Positions 17,611 to 25,586 of a DNA stretch of 64,000 nt are shown piece by piece (within the stretch, counting starts at the first letter, position 1; each line of letters starts with the position of its first letter). Source of the DNA: Ferdinandcohnia sp036965165. Its GTDB lineage: Bacteria > Bacillota > Bacilli > Bacillales > Bacillaceae_L. The DNA is taken from contig NZ_JBALOX010000013.1 of NCBI RefSeq assembly GCF_036965165.1, forward strand, positions 9,111-73,110. Reading direction: 5' to 3'. The position numbers and the translations under genes were made by a program. A model generated the notes under the pieces. The model did not search any database. It was not told the DNA's origin and worked only from the letters and a program-made list of their open reading frames with translations.

Positions 17611-17639
17611 ATTATATATAATAGTGAAAGGGATTTCAA
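17611..17639 (-). promoter_or_regulatory. Sigma-A promoter of the kdg/kdu operon
   Basis: On the minus strand TTGAAA (17639-17634) and TATAAT (17616-17611) are separated by exactly 17 bp, with the start of kdgA about 70 bp downstream. On the plus strand TGGAAA (17594-17599) and TATAAT (17617-17622), also 17 bp apart, could drive kdgR from the same region. Confidence 0.75.
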
Positions 17640-17687
17640 CAGATAGATTAATAATTTACGGAAATTTACGAAAAGAGTGTGAATACC

Positions 17688-18449
17688 ATGGAAGAAAAGA
17701 AGCAACCATATGGCACTGTCCTTATTAAAGCCGATAATATTTTAAAATACTTGTCCACTGTCGACAAACCTCAAAGCCTTCAACAAATAGCGAAAGAAAC
17801 GGAGCTAACTAGCCCTACTGCATTAAAAATTTTAGATACTCTTCAATTAATAGGCTATGTGCAAAAGGATGAGGAAACAAAAAAATTCCGCTTAGGTAGA
17901 GCGATTATTAAATACGCCAACAAAGCATTAAACCAATCCGAAATCAAAGATCTTGCACAGCCCTTTTTGGAAAAACTAAGAAAAGAAACAACCGAAACTG
18001 TCCATATGGGCATTCTTGACCAATCAAGCATAATCTATATAACAAAATTAGAAAGTTTCAATCCCGTCTCCCTGTATTCCCGTGTCGGAAAAGCAATTCC
18101 TCTCTATTGTTCCGCAATGGGAAAATCAATCCTTGCCGATCAAAGCGACAAACAAATTGAAGACTATTTGAACAACCATACATTAGAAAAAAAGACAGAA
18201 AAGACGATTACAACTAAAGAAGGTTTTATGAGAGAAATCAATGAAATCCGAAAAAACGGATTTGCATTTGACAATGAAGAACACGAAGCAGATATCTTCT
18301 GTGTAGGGGCAAGTATTACCGCTAATGGCAAAAATCATGGCGCTTTTAGTGTCAGTGTTCCAAAATATCGGATTACCGATGAGTTTATTAATCAAATAAT
18401 TGAAAATGTCCTTGCTTGTAAAAGAGGGATTGAAGGTGAATTAGTATAA
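17688..18449 (+). CDS. kdgR: IclR-family transcriptional regulator, probable KdgR
   Basis: Regulator of 253 aa with an N-terminal winged helix (residues about 15-75, SLQQIAKETELTSPTALKIL) and a C-terminal IclR effector-binding domain (about 80-250, with CSAMGKSILA and the DIFCVGASI region). It is divergent from kdgA with a 148-bp shared region holding promoters and a palindrome, so it is probably the repressor of the uronate operon, responding to KDG or a related intermediate. The start is uncertain: ATG at 17688 has AAAGAG at good spacing, while GTG at 17679 is too close to it. Confidence 0.87.
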   Translation: MEEKKQPYGTVLIKADNILKYLSTVDKPQSLQQIAKETELTSPTALKILDTLQLIGYVQKDEETKKFRLGRAIIKYANKALNQSEIKDLAQPFLEKLRKETTETVHMGILDQSSIIYITKLESFNPVSLYSRVGKAIPLYCSAMGKSILADQSDKQIEDYLNNHTLEKKTEKTITTKEGFMREINEIRKNGFAFDNEEHEADIFCVGASITANGKNHGAFSVSVPKYRITDEFINQIIENVLACKRGIEGELV

Positions 18450-18453
18450 TTTT

Positions 18454-18485
18454 AAAAGGGCAGAATCGGTTAAGCTGCCCTTTTT
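18454..18485 (+). terminator. Terminator after kdgR
   Basis: GGGCAG (18458-18463) pairs with CTGCCC (18475-18480), extended by A-T pairs and followed by TTTTT, immediately past the kdgR stop codon. Confidence 0.85.
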
Positions 18486-18595
18486 AAAGGTCTCTCCTGA
18501 AATTAACAATGAATAGCACATTCTTGTTATCACTACTCCCCTAATAGTTTTTTTGTCATCCAAACTCCTAATTATAAAAACTATCAAAAAACTTA

Positions 18596-18624
18596 TTGAC
18601 CTTTTTTCCACCCTCTGATACTAT
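18596..18624 (+). promoter_or_regulatory. Sigma-A promoter of the T-box/brnQ transcript
   Basis: TTGACC (18596-18601) and TACTAT (18619-18624) are separated by 17 bp and lie just before the T-box leader, giving a predicted start near 18631. Confidence 0.75.
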
Positions 18625-18639
18625 ACCAATATATTAAAA

Positions 18640-18890
18640 ATCAATGACGAGAAAGAGTACGATTGGAATCCTGTTCCCCAGAGAGTCGACAGTTGCTGAA
18701 AGTCGATGTTCAGAGCCATCCGAAAATCATCTCAGAGATGCAAAGCCGAAAAAAGTAAGCTTTGACGGGGATCCGCCGTTACAAGGAAGACGTATGTTAG
18801 TACGTTAGTGAGCGTCGCGCTTTTTTAAGTGCGGAATTTGGGTGGTATCGCGAGTTAACCTCGTCCCTTTTTTGGGGGCGAGGTTTTTTT
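18640..18890 (+). promoter_or_regulatory. T-box leader (probable isoleucine specifier) controlling brnQ
   Basis: Transcribed leader that binds uncharged tRNA and prevents termination. It has the AGAGAG motif region (about 18680), the distal stem, the T-box sequence GGGTGGTATCGCG (18840-18852) and an intrinsic terminator (18857-18890) with a seven-T run. The specifier-loop segment CCGAAAATCATCTCAGAG suggests codon ATC (Ile) at 18726-18728, fitting a branched-chain amino acid carrier downstream. The UGGU bulge bases match a tRNA with discriminator A. The specifier assignment is by eye and other branched-chain codons were not formally excluded. Confidence 0.93.
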
Positions 18891-18898
18891 ATTTTGTC

Positions 18899-18928
18899 TT
18901 GGGAAATGGACCTGTCCCTTTGTCCCAA
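18899..18928. repeat. Short palindromic element between T-box terminator and brnQ
   Basis: TTGGGA (18899-18904) pairs with TCCCAA (18923-18928), with an inner GGAC/GTCC stem (18908-18917). It lies 8 bp after the T-box terminator T-run and ends 12 bp before the brnQ ribosome site. From memory, similar GGGAC-rich palindromes are dispersed in Bacillaceae genomes. Folding of this hairpin would place it next to the ribosome site. Confidence 0.65.
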
Positions 18929-18953
18929 AAAACAACAAAAGGAGAGATTCAAG

Positions 18954-20285
18954 ATGAAGAAGTTAGATACTATATTTATTGGTTTTATGTTATTTTCAAT
19001 GTTCTTTGGGGCTGGAAATTTAATTTTCCCACCGTTTTTAGGCGCTGGCGCAGGTACAAACTTTTGGACTGCTATGCTTGGATTTATCGTAACTGGAGTC
19101 GGATTACCGGTATTGGTTATCTTTGCTGTTTCCCTTGTAAAAGGGGGTGCTCAGGCAATGGGCGATCGCGTCCATCCTGTATTTAGTACAGCTTTTATGG
19201 TTGCTGTGTATCTATGTATCGGACCATTTCTTGCGATTCCAAGAAACGCAAACGTTGCGTTCGAAATGGGGATTACCCCATTTTTATCTGAATCAACAAA
19301 TACAGCTCTTATTTTATTACTTTTCTCAGTTGTCTTCTTTGGAGTCGTATATTTTATTAGCTTAAACCCAAGCAAAATGGAACAATATATGGGACGCTTC
19401 ATTGCTCCAACATTAGTTGTTGCAATCGTCATTTTAATCGCTGTTGGATTATTTAAGATTGATACACCTTTCCTTAGTCCAACAGAAGGCTATCAAACGG
19501 GTGCGTTTTTCACAGGATTCATTGAAGGTTATAACACCATGGATGCTCTTGCCTCTTTGGCATTCGGTATTGTTATCTTAAACTCGATCCAAAAAAGAGG
19601 TATCTCAGACCGCTCACAGTTAACAAGACATACTTTTAAAGCTGGAATGATTGCAGGGGTTCTGCTTTCTGGTATTTATGTTGGAATTGGATTAATTGGT
19701 GCTAAGATGGCTGGCACTGGGACATTTACAGATGGTACAGGTATTTTATCTTCAGCAGCCACCCAATTATTTGGACAAAGTGGAACAGCACTGCTTGGCT
19801 TGATTTTCACATTAGCTTGTTTCACAACCGTTGTTGGATTAACAACAGCCTGTGGACAATACTTTTCAAACTTAATTCCGAAGGCAAGCTATAAAACAGT
19901 CGTACTTATTGTGACATTAGTTGGGTTTACCCTTTCGAACCTTGGATTATCACAGATTTTAAAAGTTTCTATTCCTTTCTTAGTGATGACTTACCCACTA
20001 CTAATTGTGTTAGTCGTGTTAACCTTCTTTAGTCGTTATTTTAAAAATGTGAAAACTGTTTATGGTTCTGCGATGTTGTTCACTGGTGTATTTGCACTCA
20101 TCAGCGGATTAAATGCATTTGGGCTTGACCTAGGACCTGTTCAGGATATGAAAAATATGCTTCCACTTGCTTCTGCTGGATTAGAGTGGATCGTTCCCTC
20201 TCTCGTTGGTACAGCATTAGGACTTGTAATGAGTCAATTTAGTAAACGCACAGAAACTGCTGGGACCGAGATAAAGGCATCCTAA
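18954..20285 (+). CDS. brnQ: Branched-chain amino acid:cation symporter BrnQ
   Basis: Membrane carrier of 443 aa for leucine, isoleucine and valine (LIVCS family), about 12 membrane segments. The N-terminus contains the family signature FGAGNLIFPPFLG (residues about 17-29). I chose the ATG at 18954, preceded by AAAGGAGA at 7 bases; upstream in-frame codons lie in the palindrome. The T-box ties expression to branched-chain aminoacyl-tRNA starvation. It ends at a strong terminator. Confidence 0.95.
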   Translation: MKKLDTIFIGFMLFSMFFGAGNLIFPPFLGAGAGTNFWTAMLGFIVTGVGLPVLVIFAVSLVKGGAQAMGDRVHPVFSTAFMVAVYLCIGPFLAIPRNANVAFEMGITPFLSESTNTALILLLFSVVFFGVVYFISLNPSKMEQYMGRFIAPTLVVAIVILIAVGLFKIDTPFLSPTEGYQTGAFFTGFIEGYNTMDALASLAFGIVILNSIQKRGISDRSQLTRHTFKAGMIAGVLLSGIYVGIGLIGAKMAGTGTFTDGTGILSSAATQLFGQSGTALLGLIFTLACFTTVVGLTTACGQYFSNLIPKASYKTVVLIVTLVGFTLSNLGLSQILKVSIPFLVMTYPLLIVLVVLTFFSRYFKNVKTVYGSAMLFTGVFALISGLNAFGLDLGPVQDMKNMLPLASAGLEWIVPSLVGTALGLVMSQFSKRTETAGTEIKAS

Positions 20286-20290
20286 AAATG

Positions 20291-20326
20291 AAAGGATAGA
20301 TACCGTGACGGTACCTATCCTTTTTT
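20291..20326 (+). terminator. Terminator after brnQ
   Basis: AAAGGATAG pairs with CTATCCTTT through an internal GTACC/GGTAC region and is followed by a T-run that reaches the end of the convergent yaaN gene. Confidence 0.85.
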
Positions 20327-21510
20327 CAGTCTGTCCTGATATCCAATAATTTTTGACGTAATTCTGTTTCCATCGAAGCAAGCTCAAGCTCTGCCTGACG
20401 ACGCTTGTTACGGCCTTCCTCTTGAATACGTAATGTTTCCTCTAATGTAGAAATCAGGTTTTCCTTTGTTCTCTTCAATGTTTCCACATCGACTAAACCG
20501 CGCTCATTTTCCCGCGCTGTTTCAAGCGTATTGCTTTTTAACATTTCAGCATTCTTCAGTAAAAGGTCATTTGTTGTTTTCGAAACTTGTTTTTGTGCTT
20601 CTACTGCATTACGCTGTCTGATTAAGGTTAACGCAATCGCCACTTGGTTTTTCCATAACGGAATTGCCGTCATGATCGATGATTGAATTTTTTCCACAAG
20701 TGCCTGGTTTGTGTTTTGAATGAGACGAATTTGCGGTGCACTTTGAATGGTGATTTCCCTGCTTAGTTTCAGGTCATGAACACGTTTTTCAAGGCGGTCT
20801 GCAAATTGAACCATATCATTTACTTCTTGAACCTTCATTTGATCATTCGTTGCTTCTGCTTGTTTCTTTATTTCTGGTATGATTTTTTTGTGCATCTCCT
20901 CAAGCTTCAGTTCACCTGCAGCAATATAGACATTTAACGCATCAAAATAATCTTTATTATTGCCGTAAAGCTTTTCTAAAATCGCAATGTCTGATAATAG
21001 GACATTTTTACTTCGGTCAAGCTTCACACTGATTCGATCAATCTGTGCCCCCGTTTTTTGATATTTTGACAGTACCTCCTGAACGGAACTAGAGACTTTT
21101 CCAAAGATCCGTGAAATAACAGATCGTTTTTCAGGATTCAATTCCTCAGGACTCATACCATCAAGACTTTTCATCAGGTCTGAAATGATTTTTCCAACTT
21201 CACCCACGTCATTCTTTTGAACATGTTCTAGCATTGTGTTAGAAAATGAAAGCAGCTTGTTTTGCGCTGGTGTTCCATACGAAATCATCGCTTGGTGATT
21301 GGTTGGGTCAATTTGTTTCGCAAGCTGTAGTGCTTTTTCTTTATTTTCTTCCGGCAGTACATCTACCAAACGAACAGGCTTTTTCTCACCTTCTTGCGTT
21401 ATGATAAGTGGATTTTCCTGTTCCTCTTTTTTCTCATCAAATGGATTTGCAAGTAATTCATCCATTAAATTGGGTGATTCATTATATTTTGGAGAATACT
21501 GTTCACTCAT
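20326..21510 (-). CDS. yaaN: TelA-family protein YaaN (toxic anion resistance family)
   Basis: Cytoplasmic helical protein of 394 aa of the TelA/KlaA family, rich in coiled coil (residues about 90-390). The family is named for tellurite resistance, but the biochemical function is unclear. B. subtilis has xpaC-yaaN as adjacent genes, and the same order and spacing (6 bp) is seen here. The stop codon overlaps the brnQ terminator. Confidence 0.88.
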   Translation of the reverse strand: MSEQYSPKYNESPNLMDELLANPFDEKKEEQENPLIITQEGEKKPVRLVDVLPEENKEKALQLAKQIDPTNHQAMISYGTPAQNKLLSFSNTMLEHVQKNDVGEVGKIISDLMKSLDGMSPEELNPEKRSVISRIFGKVSSSVQEVLSKYQKTGAQIDRISVKLDRSKNVLLSDIAILEKLYGNNKDYFDALNVYIAAGELKLEEMHKKIIPEIKKQAEATNDQMKVQEVNDMVQFADRLEKRVHDLKLSREITIQSAPQIRLIQNTNQALVEKIQSSIMTAIPLWKNQVAIALTLIRQRNAVEAQKQVSKTTNDLLLKNAEMLKSNTLETARENERGLVDVETLKRTKENLISTLEETLRIQEEGRNKRRQAELELASMETELRQKLLDIRTD

Positions 21511-21516
21511 ATTGAT

Positions 21517-22167
21517 TTACCTCCTGTTTTGATCAATGAACTGAGAATCATTTGCTTGTTTATTCGAGTTTTTTGCCACATCGATTTCAAATTGTAGGTC
21601 TTCTATATCATTCGAGAGCATTCTGTGTAAATCCTTTTCAATTGTGTTCGTTAATTCTTCAAGTACCCTGCGTGTTTCATGTAGTGACCGTTCAAGTTCG
21701 CTATTTTTCTTCGGTTGGGATGAAAGAAAAGCATACTTCTCGGTTAACTCCACAACTGAATCAAGATGCGAAAAATAGAATCGTTCTGCTAGATAAAAGC
21801 GCCGAGGTTCACTCTTCGTTAAGCGATAAATTTTCTTTGTAACACGATGCAGGTCAACTCTTTGCTTTAATGACGGAATGTGGCGAACGGTAAAAATGGA
21901 TTTATTTAATCGAGCAAGTTTTTTTCTTGCTTCTTTTAAATTTCTCTCAATATACTGATATTCCTTCCTCGAAAGCCGATGTTTTCGTAAAAAGGATTGT
22001 TTTATTATGGCAGACGTGCCTATGTAGGCAATCGCACCGCCTAATAATGCATAACCAGACGAAAGTAGGTAAGCTAGATCAAACGCAAAAAAGCTTACTA
22101 ACCAAACAGTAACCGTTGTCGGGACTGAAACGAACGATTTAACAATAAAAGCGAGAAACGAATTCAT
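21517..22167 (-). CDS. xpaC: XpaC-like membrane protein
   Basis: Protein of 216 aa with two N-terminal membrane segments (residues about 5-50) and a helical cytoplasmic part. XpaC was named from 5-bromo-4-chloroindolyl phosphate hydrolysis in B. subtilis; its real activity is uncertain. Assignment rests on size, topology and on the yaaN gene 6 bp downstream. I chose the ATG at 22167 with TTAGGAG 8 bases upstream rather than the ATG at 22185, which overlaps that site. Confidence 0.8.
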   Translation of the reverse strand: MNSFLAFIVKSFVSVPTTVTVWLVSFFAFDLAYLLSSGYALLGGAIAYIGTSAIIKQSFLRKHRLSRKEYQYIERNLKEARKKLARLNKSIFTVRHIPSLKQRVDLHRVTKKIYRLTKSEPRRFYLAERFYFSHLDSVVELTEKYAFLSSQPKKNSELERSLHETRRVLEELTNTIEKDLHRMLSNDIEDLQFEIDVAKNSNKQANDSQFIDQNRR

Positions 22168-22290
22168 ACCATCGACTCCTAACATTTAAGTCTTACTATT
22201 ATATACGAACCAACACGAACGTTGGTTTCAAAAACTTCTGAGGGAAAATTTGGTGTAAAGTGCCTGCCGTTGTTGAAGAACTTTCCGGTG

Positions 22291-22570
22291 GCAACCGCGT
22301 TGCGTTCGGGACCTCATAAGCCCGATGAAGGACTTTTTAGTGGCAACTGCATTGCGTTCGNNNNNNNNNNNNNNNNNNNNNNNNNNNNNNNNNNNNNNNN
22401 NNNNNNNNNNNNNNNNNNNNNNNNNNNNNNNNNNNNNNNNNNNNNNNNNNNNNNNNNNNNNNNNNNNNNNNNNNNNNNNNNNNNNNNNNNNNNNNNNNNN
22501 NNNNNNNNNNNNNNNNNNNNNGCAACTGAATTGCGTTCGGGACTTCATAAGACCGTTGAATTGAATTACC
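22291..22570. repeat. 52-bp tandem repeat region spanning an assembly gap
   Basis: GCAAC...GTTGCGTTCGGGAC recurs at 22291, 22343 and, after the gap, 22522. The first two are exactly 52 bp apart, and the text between them (TCATAAG.CCGATGAAGGACTTTTTAGTG) is conserved, with a degenerate earlier unit before 22291. GCAAC and GTTGC within each unit can form a small hairpin. The 161 N presumably hide further units that the assembler could not resolve. No coding signal. The rest of 22168-22858 holds only the GntR promoter and operator. Confidence 0.8.
22361..22521. other. Assembly gap (161 N) inside tandem repeats
   Basis: Undetermined bases flanked on both sides by the same 52-bp repeat unit. 22522 minus 22343 is not a multiple of 52, so the N count is an estimate. 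Confidence 0.98.
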
Positions 22571-22788
22571 ATAAAACCCCACTATCTCTTCCCTTCAATC
22601 TTTTCTTCTTCCTCAACTTAACTATACTATAAGATATTTATTCAAACTATGGACCTAGAAATTACAAGTATCTAAGACTTAAGGCGTATTTTCAAAATAA
22701 CACTTTAAAATCTGTCCTAATCATAGGTCTCTCCTACATAATTATAGTCTTTTTTTAAAATTATAGTAAATTATCTGGAATTTCTTCA

Positions 22789-22832
22789 TATAATGTAGTA
22801 TAGTACATTATATCACTAATGCACTAATGTAC
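22789..22832 (+). promoter_or_regulatory. Promoter and operator-like inverted repeat of the GntR/ABC operon
   Basis: A TATAAT -10 box (22789-22794) has no good -35. Just downstream GTACATTA (22803-22810) is repeated inverted as TAATGTAC (22825-22832), half-site centres 22 bp apart (two helical turns). YtrA-type GntR regulators repress their own operon through such sites; the link to the gene 27 bp downstream is inferred. Confidence 0.6.
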
Positions 22833-22858
22833 ATAATCACCTAAGGGAGGTGTATATT

Positions 22859-23245
22859 ATGAAGTTTAAGCAGGATGGCACAAAGCCTATTTATGTCCAG
22901 ATTTCAGAATGGATTGAAACCGAAATCTTGAGCGGAGCTATACCTGAGGATCATAAAGTGTTTTCCCAGTATCAGCTTGCCGAGATGTTTAATATTAATC
23001 CTGCTACTGCTGCGAAGGGGCTTAATCTCCTTGCAGACGAGAATATCCTATATAAAAAGCGTGGCTTAGGCATGTTTGTGACACCAAATGCCAAACAATT
23101 TATTTTAGAGAAAAGGAAAAGTCAAACGATGAAAAGTCTTGTATTGGAGCTTGTGATGGAGTCGGAGCGGTTAGGAGTAAGTATAGAAGAATTAGTCAAT
23201 ATGATTAAAGCTGAAAAAGAACGGCAGAGGGGGAATCGGAAGTGA
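22859..23245 (+). CDS. GntR-family (YtrA-type) transcriptional regulator
   Basis: Short regulator of 128 aa with an N-terminal winged helix (residues about 8-75, with the QYQLAEMFNINPATAAKGLNLL helix-turn-helix) and only a short dimerisation tail, as in the YtrA subfamily that controls ABC-transporter operons. The ATG at 22859 has AGGGAGGTG at ideal spacing. The next gene overlaps by 4 bp (GTGA), so it is the first gene of a four-gene operon and probably autoregulates it. Confidence 0.9.
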   Translation: MKFKQDGTKPIYVQISEWIETEILSGAIPEDHKVFSQYQLAEMFNINPATAAKGLNLLADENILYKKRGLGMFVTPNAKQFILEKRKSQTMKSLVLELVMESERLGVSIEELVNMIKAEKERQRGNRK

Positions 23246-24138
23246 ATGCAATTGAAGTTCAAAACGTATCGAAACTGTACGGTGGTATAAAAGCTTTAGA
23301 TCAACTTACTTTTACAATTGAGCCAAATACGATAACTGGGGTCATTGGGAGAAATGGTGCTGGAAAAACTACTCTTTTAAAAATAATCGCTGGATTTTAT
23401 CCAGTATCTTCTGGTGACGTTCGCGTTTTTTCAGAAAATCCTTTTAATAATTTAAAAGTATCTTCCAATCTCATTTTTGTGGATGACAATATGGCCTTCC
23501 CGCCTTGGCTTAATTTAGCTGAAATCTTAAAAGCAAGTGCAAGCTTTTACCCTAATTGGGATCGTGAATTGGCAAAACGCCTATTCGATTATTTTGATTT
23601 AAATCCAAAGCAACTTCATCATCATCTCTCAAAAGGAATGAAAAGTACTTTTAATATGATTATCGGTCTTTCTTCCCGCTGCCCGATTACAATCTTCGAT
23701 GAACCAACAACTGGAATGGATGCAGCCATACGAAAGGATTTTTACAAAGCTTTATTAAAGGATTACATCGCGCATCCTAGAACAATCCTTTTTTCAAGCC
23801 ACCTTCTTAACGAAATTGATAGTATTCTAGAAAATGTTCTCCTCATTCGAAATGGAAGTGTTGCACTTCATGTACCAATCGATGATCTGAAGGAATATGC
23901 CGTGGGACTTCGAGGTAAAACAGATGTCATCGAACAAATTACAAAGGGTATGGAAGTCATTTATGTTGAGGATATCGGAAATGATTACATTTATTCAGTT
24001 GTAAAGGATATTTATCCTGAAACAACCTGGCTGGAAGCAAAGAAGCTTGGGATTGAACTATCACCTGTAGCGACAGACGACCTTTGTGTGTATCTCACCG
24101 CAAAGAATAAAGGGGGTATAAATGATGTCTTTAACTAA
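23242..24138 (+). CDS. ABC transporter ATP-binding protein
   Basis: ATPase subunit of 298 aa. Walker A GRNGAGKTT (about residue 38), a variant signature LSKGM (about 131), Walker B ITIFDEPTTGMD (about 150) and a switch His in SSHLLNE. The C-terminal 80 residues are an extension seen in YtrB/YhcH-like ATPases. It starts with GTG at 23242, overlapping the regulator stop. It pairs with the downstream membrane gene, which overlaps its end by 17 bp. Substrate unknown. Confidence 0.9.
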   Translation: MNAIEVQNVSKLYGGIKALDQLTFTIEPNTITGVIGRNGAGKTTLLKIIAGFYPVSSGDVRVFSENPFNNLKVSSNLIFVDDNMAFPPWLNLAEILKASASFYPNWDRELAKRLFDYFDLNPKQLHHHLSKGMKSTFNMIIGLSSRCPITIFDEPTTGMDAAIRKDFYKALLKDYIAHPRTILFSSHLLNEIDSILENVLLIRNGSVALHVPIDDLKEYAVGLRGKTDVIEQITKGMEVIYVEDIGNDYIYSVVKDIYPETTWLEAKKLGIELSPVATDDLCVYLTAKNKGGINDVFN

Positions 24139-24856
24139 TGCGAGTTTACTTGATGTTGTCCGAAAGCAATTGGTTTTCAAAGTTCGATCATATTATGGTA
24201 CATTTTCAAGTCTAGTAACTGTCCAGGCGATTGCGCTTTTGTTTTCTTTTAATGGGGTTGGATCGATGGGAATGGGTGGAAGTATAAGCATCTCCACTTA
24301 CTCCGGAAGCATGATTTTTGCATTTACTATCTTTTGGGCTTTCATTACGGCAATCACTTTATCAACAAAACCCTATCACTATATTGATTTTTCATTTGTA
24401 ACAAACAGAATGAGCAGCCATCTTTCAACAATCGGGATGATGATTATCTATTCTTTCATCGCCAGTATCACCTCGACATTTGCCGGGATTCTGTTAAGAG
24501 TGATCCTATTTTTTAAAGATGGCGGTAATAAAATAATTGCGGATCATTTCTTCCTACCGTTCTCTGACTTGCTTGTAGGAATTTATGTTGGAACCCTATA
24601 TCTGATGCTCTTCGCAACCTTAGGATATTTAATTGGAATGTTTACACAGATGAATAAGCTGTTCGGATTTGTAATCCCAGCACTTCTAATTGGCTGGGCA
24701 ATATTTGAAGTAAGGGCAAATGATAAGGTTAGCTATATTATGTTTTTTGCTAGTGAATCATCCATTTTTACTTTTACAATCAAAGTTGTGATTACAGTTG
24801 CGGTATTGATGTGGATTGTAATAGCTGCAACTAACCGATTGGAGGTTCGAAATTAA
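24122..24856 (+). CDS. ABC transporter membrane subunit
   Basis: Membrane protein of 244 aa with about six hydrophobic segments, no recognised family motif. Its place between the ATPase gene (17-bp overlap) and the next gene (overlap of one base) indicates it is the permease partner of this transporter. Two successive ATG codons are possible starts; AGGGGG lies 5-8 bases upstream. Confidence 0.78.
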   Translation: MMSLTNASLLDVVRKQLVFKVRSYYGTFSSLVTVQAIALLFSFNGVGSMGMGGSISISTYSGSMIFAFTIFWAFITAITLSTKPYHYIDFSFVTNRMSSHLSTIGMMIIYSFIASITSTFAGILLRVILFFKDGGNKIIADHFFLPFSDLLVGIYVGTLYLMLFATLGYLIGMFTQMNKLFGFVIPALLIGWAIFEVRANDKVSYIMFFASESSIFTFTIKVVITVAVLMWIVIAATNRLEVRN

Positions 24857-25551
24857 TGTCAGCAATCGCAATTGTACTTCCTATTATCATCTTGTTTATT
24901 ATAACAGTTATCCTGCTTACGATATTTGTTGGTAAAAAGTCCTATGGTGCTAAAAGTACGAAAATTTTAATCGGAAGCTATTTTACCATTTTAGCAGTGT
25001 CCGTCATTGTTTATTATTGCATACCTAAATCAAGCTTTTTTTCAACCGTAAGTAGTACACAGGCTTTGACCTATGAACAAATTCATCAGGCAATTGAACA
25101 AGGGACATTTAAAGATGTTGAAACGATACAGGAGAAAGGTAAATGGGATTTCACATTCGATAAAGAGAACCTTAATGTTCAATACTTAGATAACATAAAC
25201 ATGTTTACTATTTTTGATCGGAAAGAAAATAATGACCAAACCATTGAGGTTATCTATTATTTAGCAAATACAAATTTTAATGGCTACGATTTTTATGAAG
25301 AGATCCCATTACCAATCGTTTCAATCGAAGGTAATTATTTGATCGCGAATCCCGCAATGAATCATGAGGTAAAACTCTATAGTTTTCATAATGATTTTGT
25401 GATTTCACAGTTTAGAGGTGGCGGAATCACGGAGGAGTTTGACAATAGACATGACGATGATACTCCATTTAATTATGAATTTATCATCATCCGTGTCCCG
25501 AAAAACCTTGAATTAACCGGGAGCGAATTTGTTAACTTTCTCGGGGAATGA
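24856..25551 (+). CDS. Two-TM protein of the GntR/ABC operon, function unknown
   Basis: Protein of 231 aa with two hydrophobic segments (residues about 5-25 and 38-55) and an extracellular domain of about 170 residues of mixed beta character. I do not recognise it. It is the last gene of the operon, with TTGGAGG before the ATG and a terminator right after. It may be an accessory or sensing subunit of the ABC transporter (inference). Confidence 0.65.
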   Translation: MSAIAIVLPIIILFIITVILLTIFVGKKSYGAKSTKILIGSYFTILAVSVIVYYCIPKSSFFSTVSSTQALTYEQIHQAIEQGTFKDVETIQEKGKWDFTFDKENLNVQYLDNINMFTIFDRKENNDQTIEVIYYLANTNFNGYDFYEEIPLPIVSIEGNYLIANPAMNHEVKLYSFHNDFVISQFRGGGITEEFDNRHDDDTPFNYEFIIIRVPKNLELTGSEFVNFLGE

Positions 25552-25557
25552 GTCCAC

Positions 25558-25586
25558 AAAAAAGGAAGGGGTTTCCCTTCCTTTTT
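25558..25586. terminator. Bidirectional terminator
   Basis: AAAGGAAGGG (25561-25570) pairs with CCCTTCCTTT (25575-25584) across a 4-base loop, with A- and T-runs outside. It serves both the GntR/ABC operon and the convergent glycosyltransferase gene, whose stop codon is at 25587. Confidence 0.9.

Noticed and set aside
22222..22632. Open reading frames across the N gap
   Set aside because: They consist largely of undetermined bases and tandem-repeat translation, with no ribosome site.
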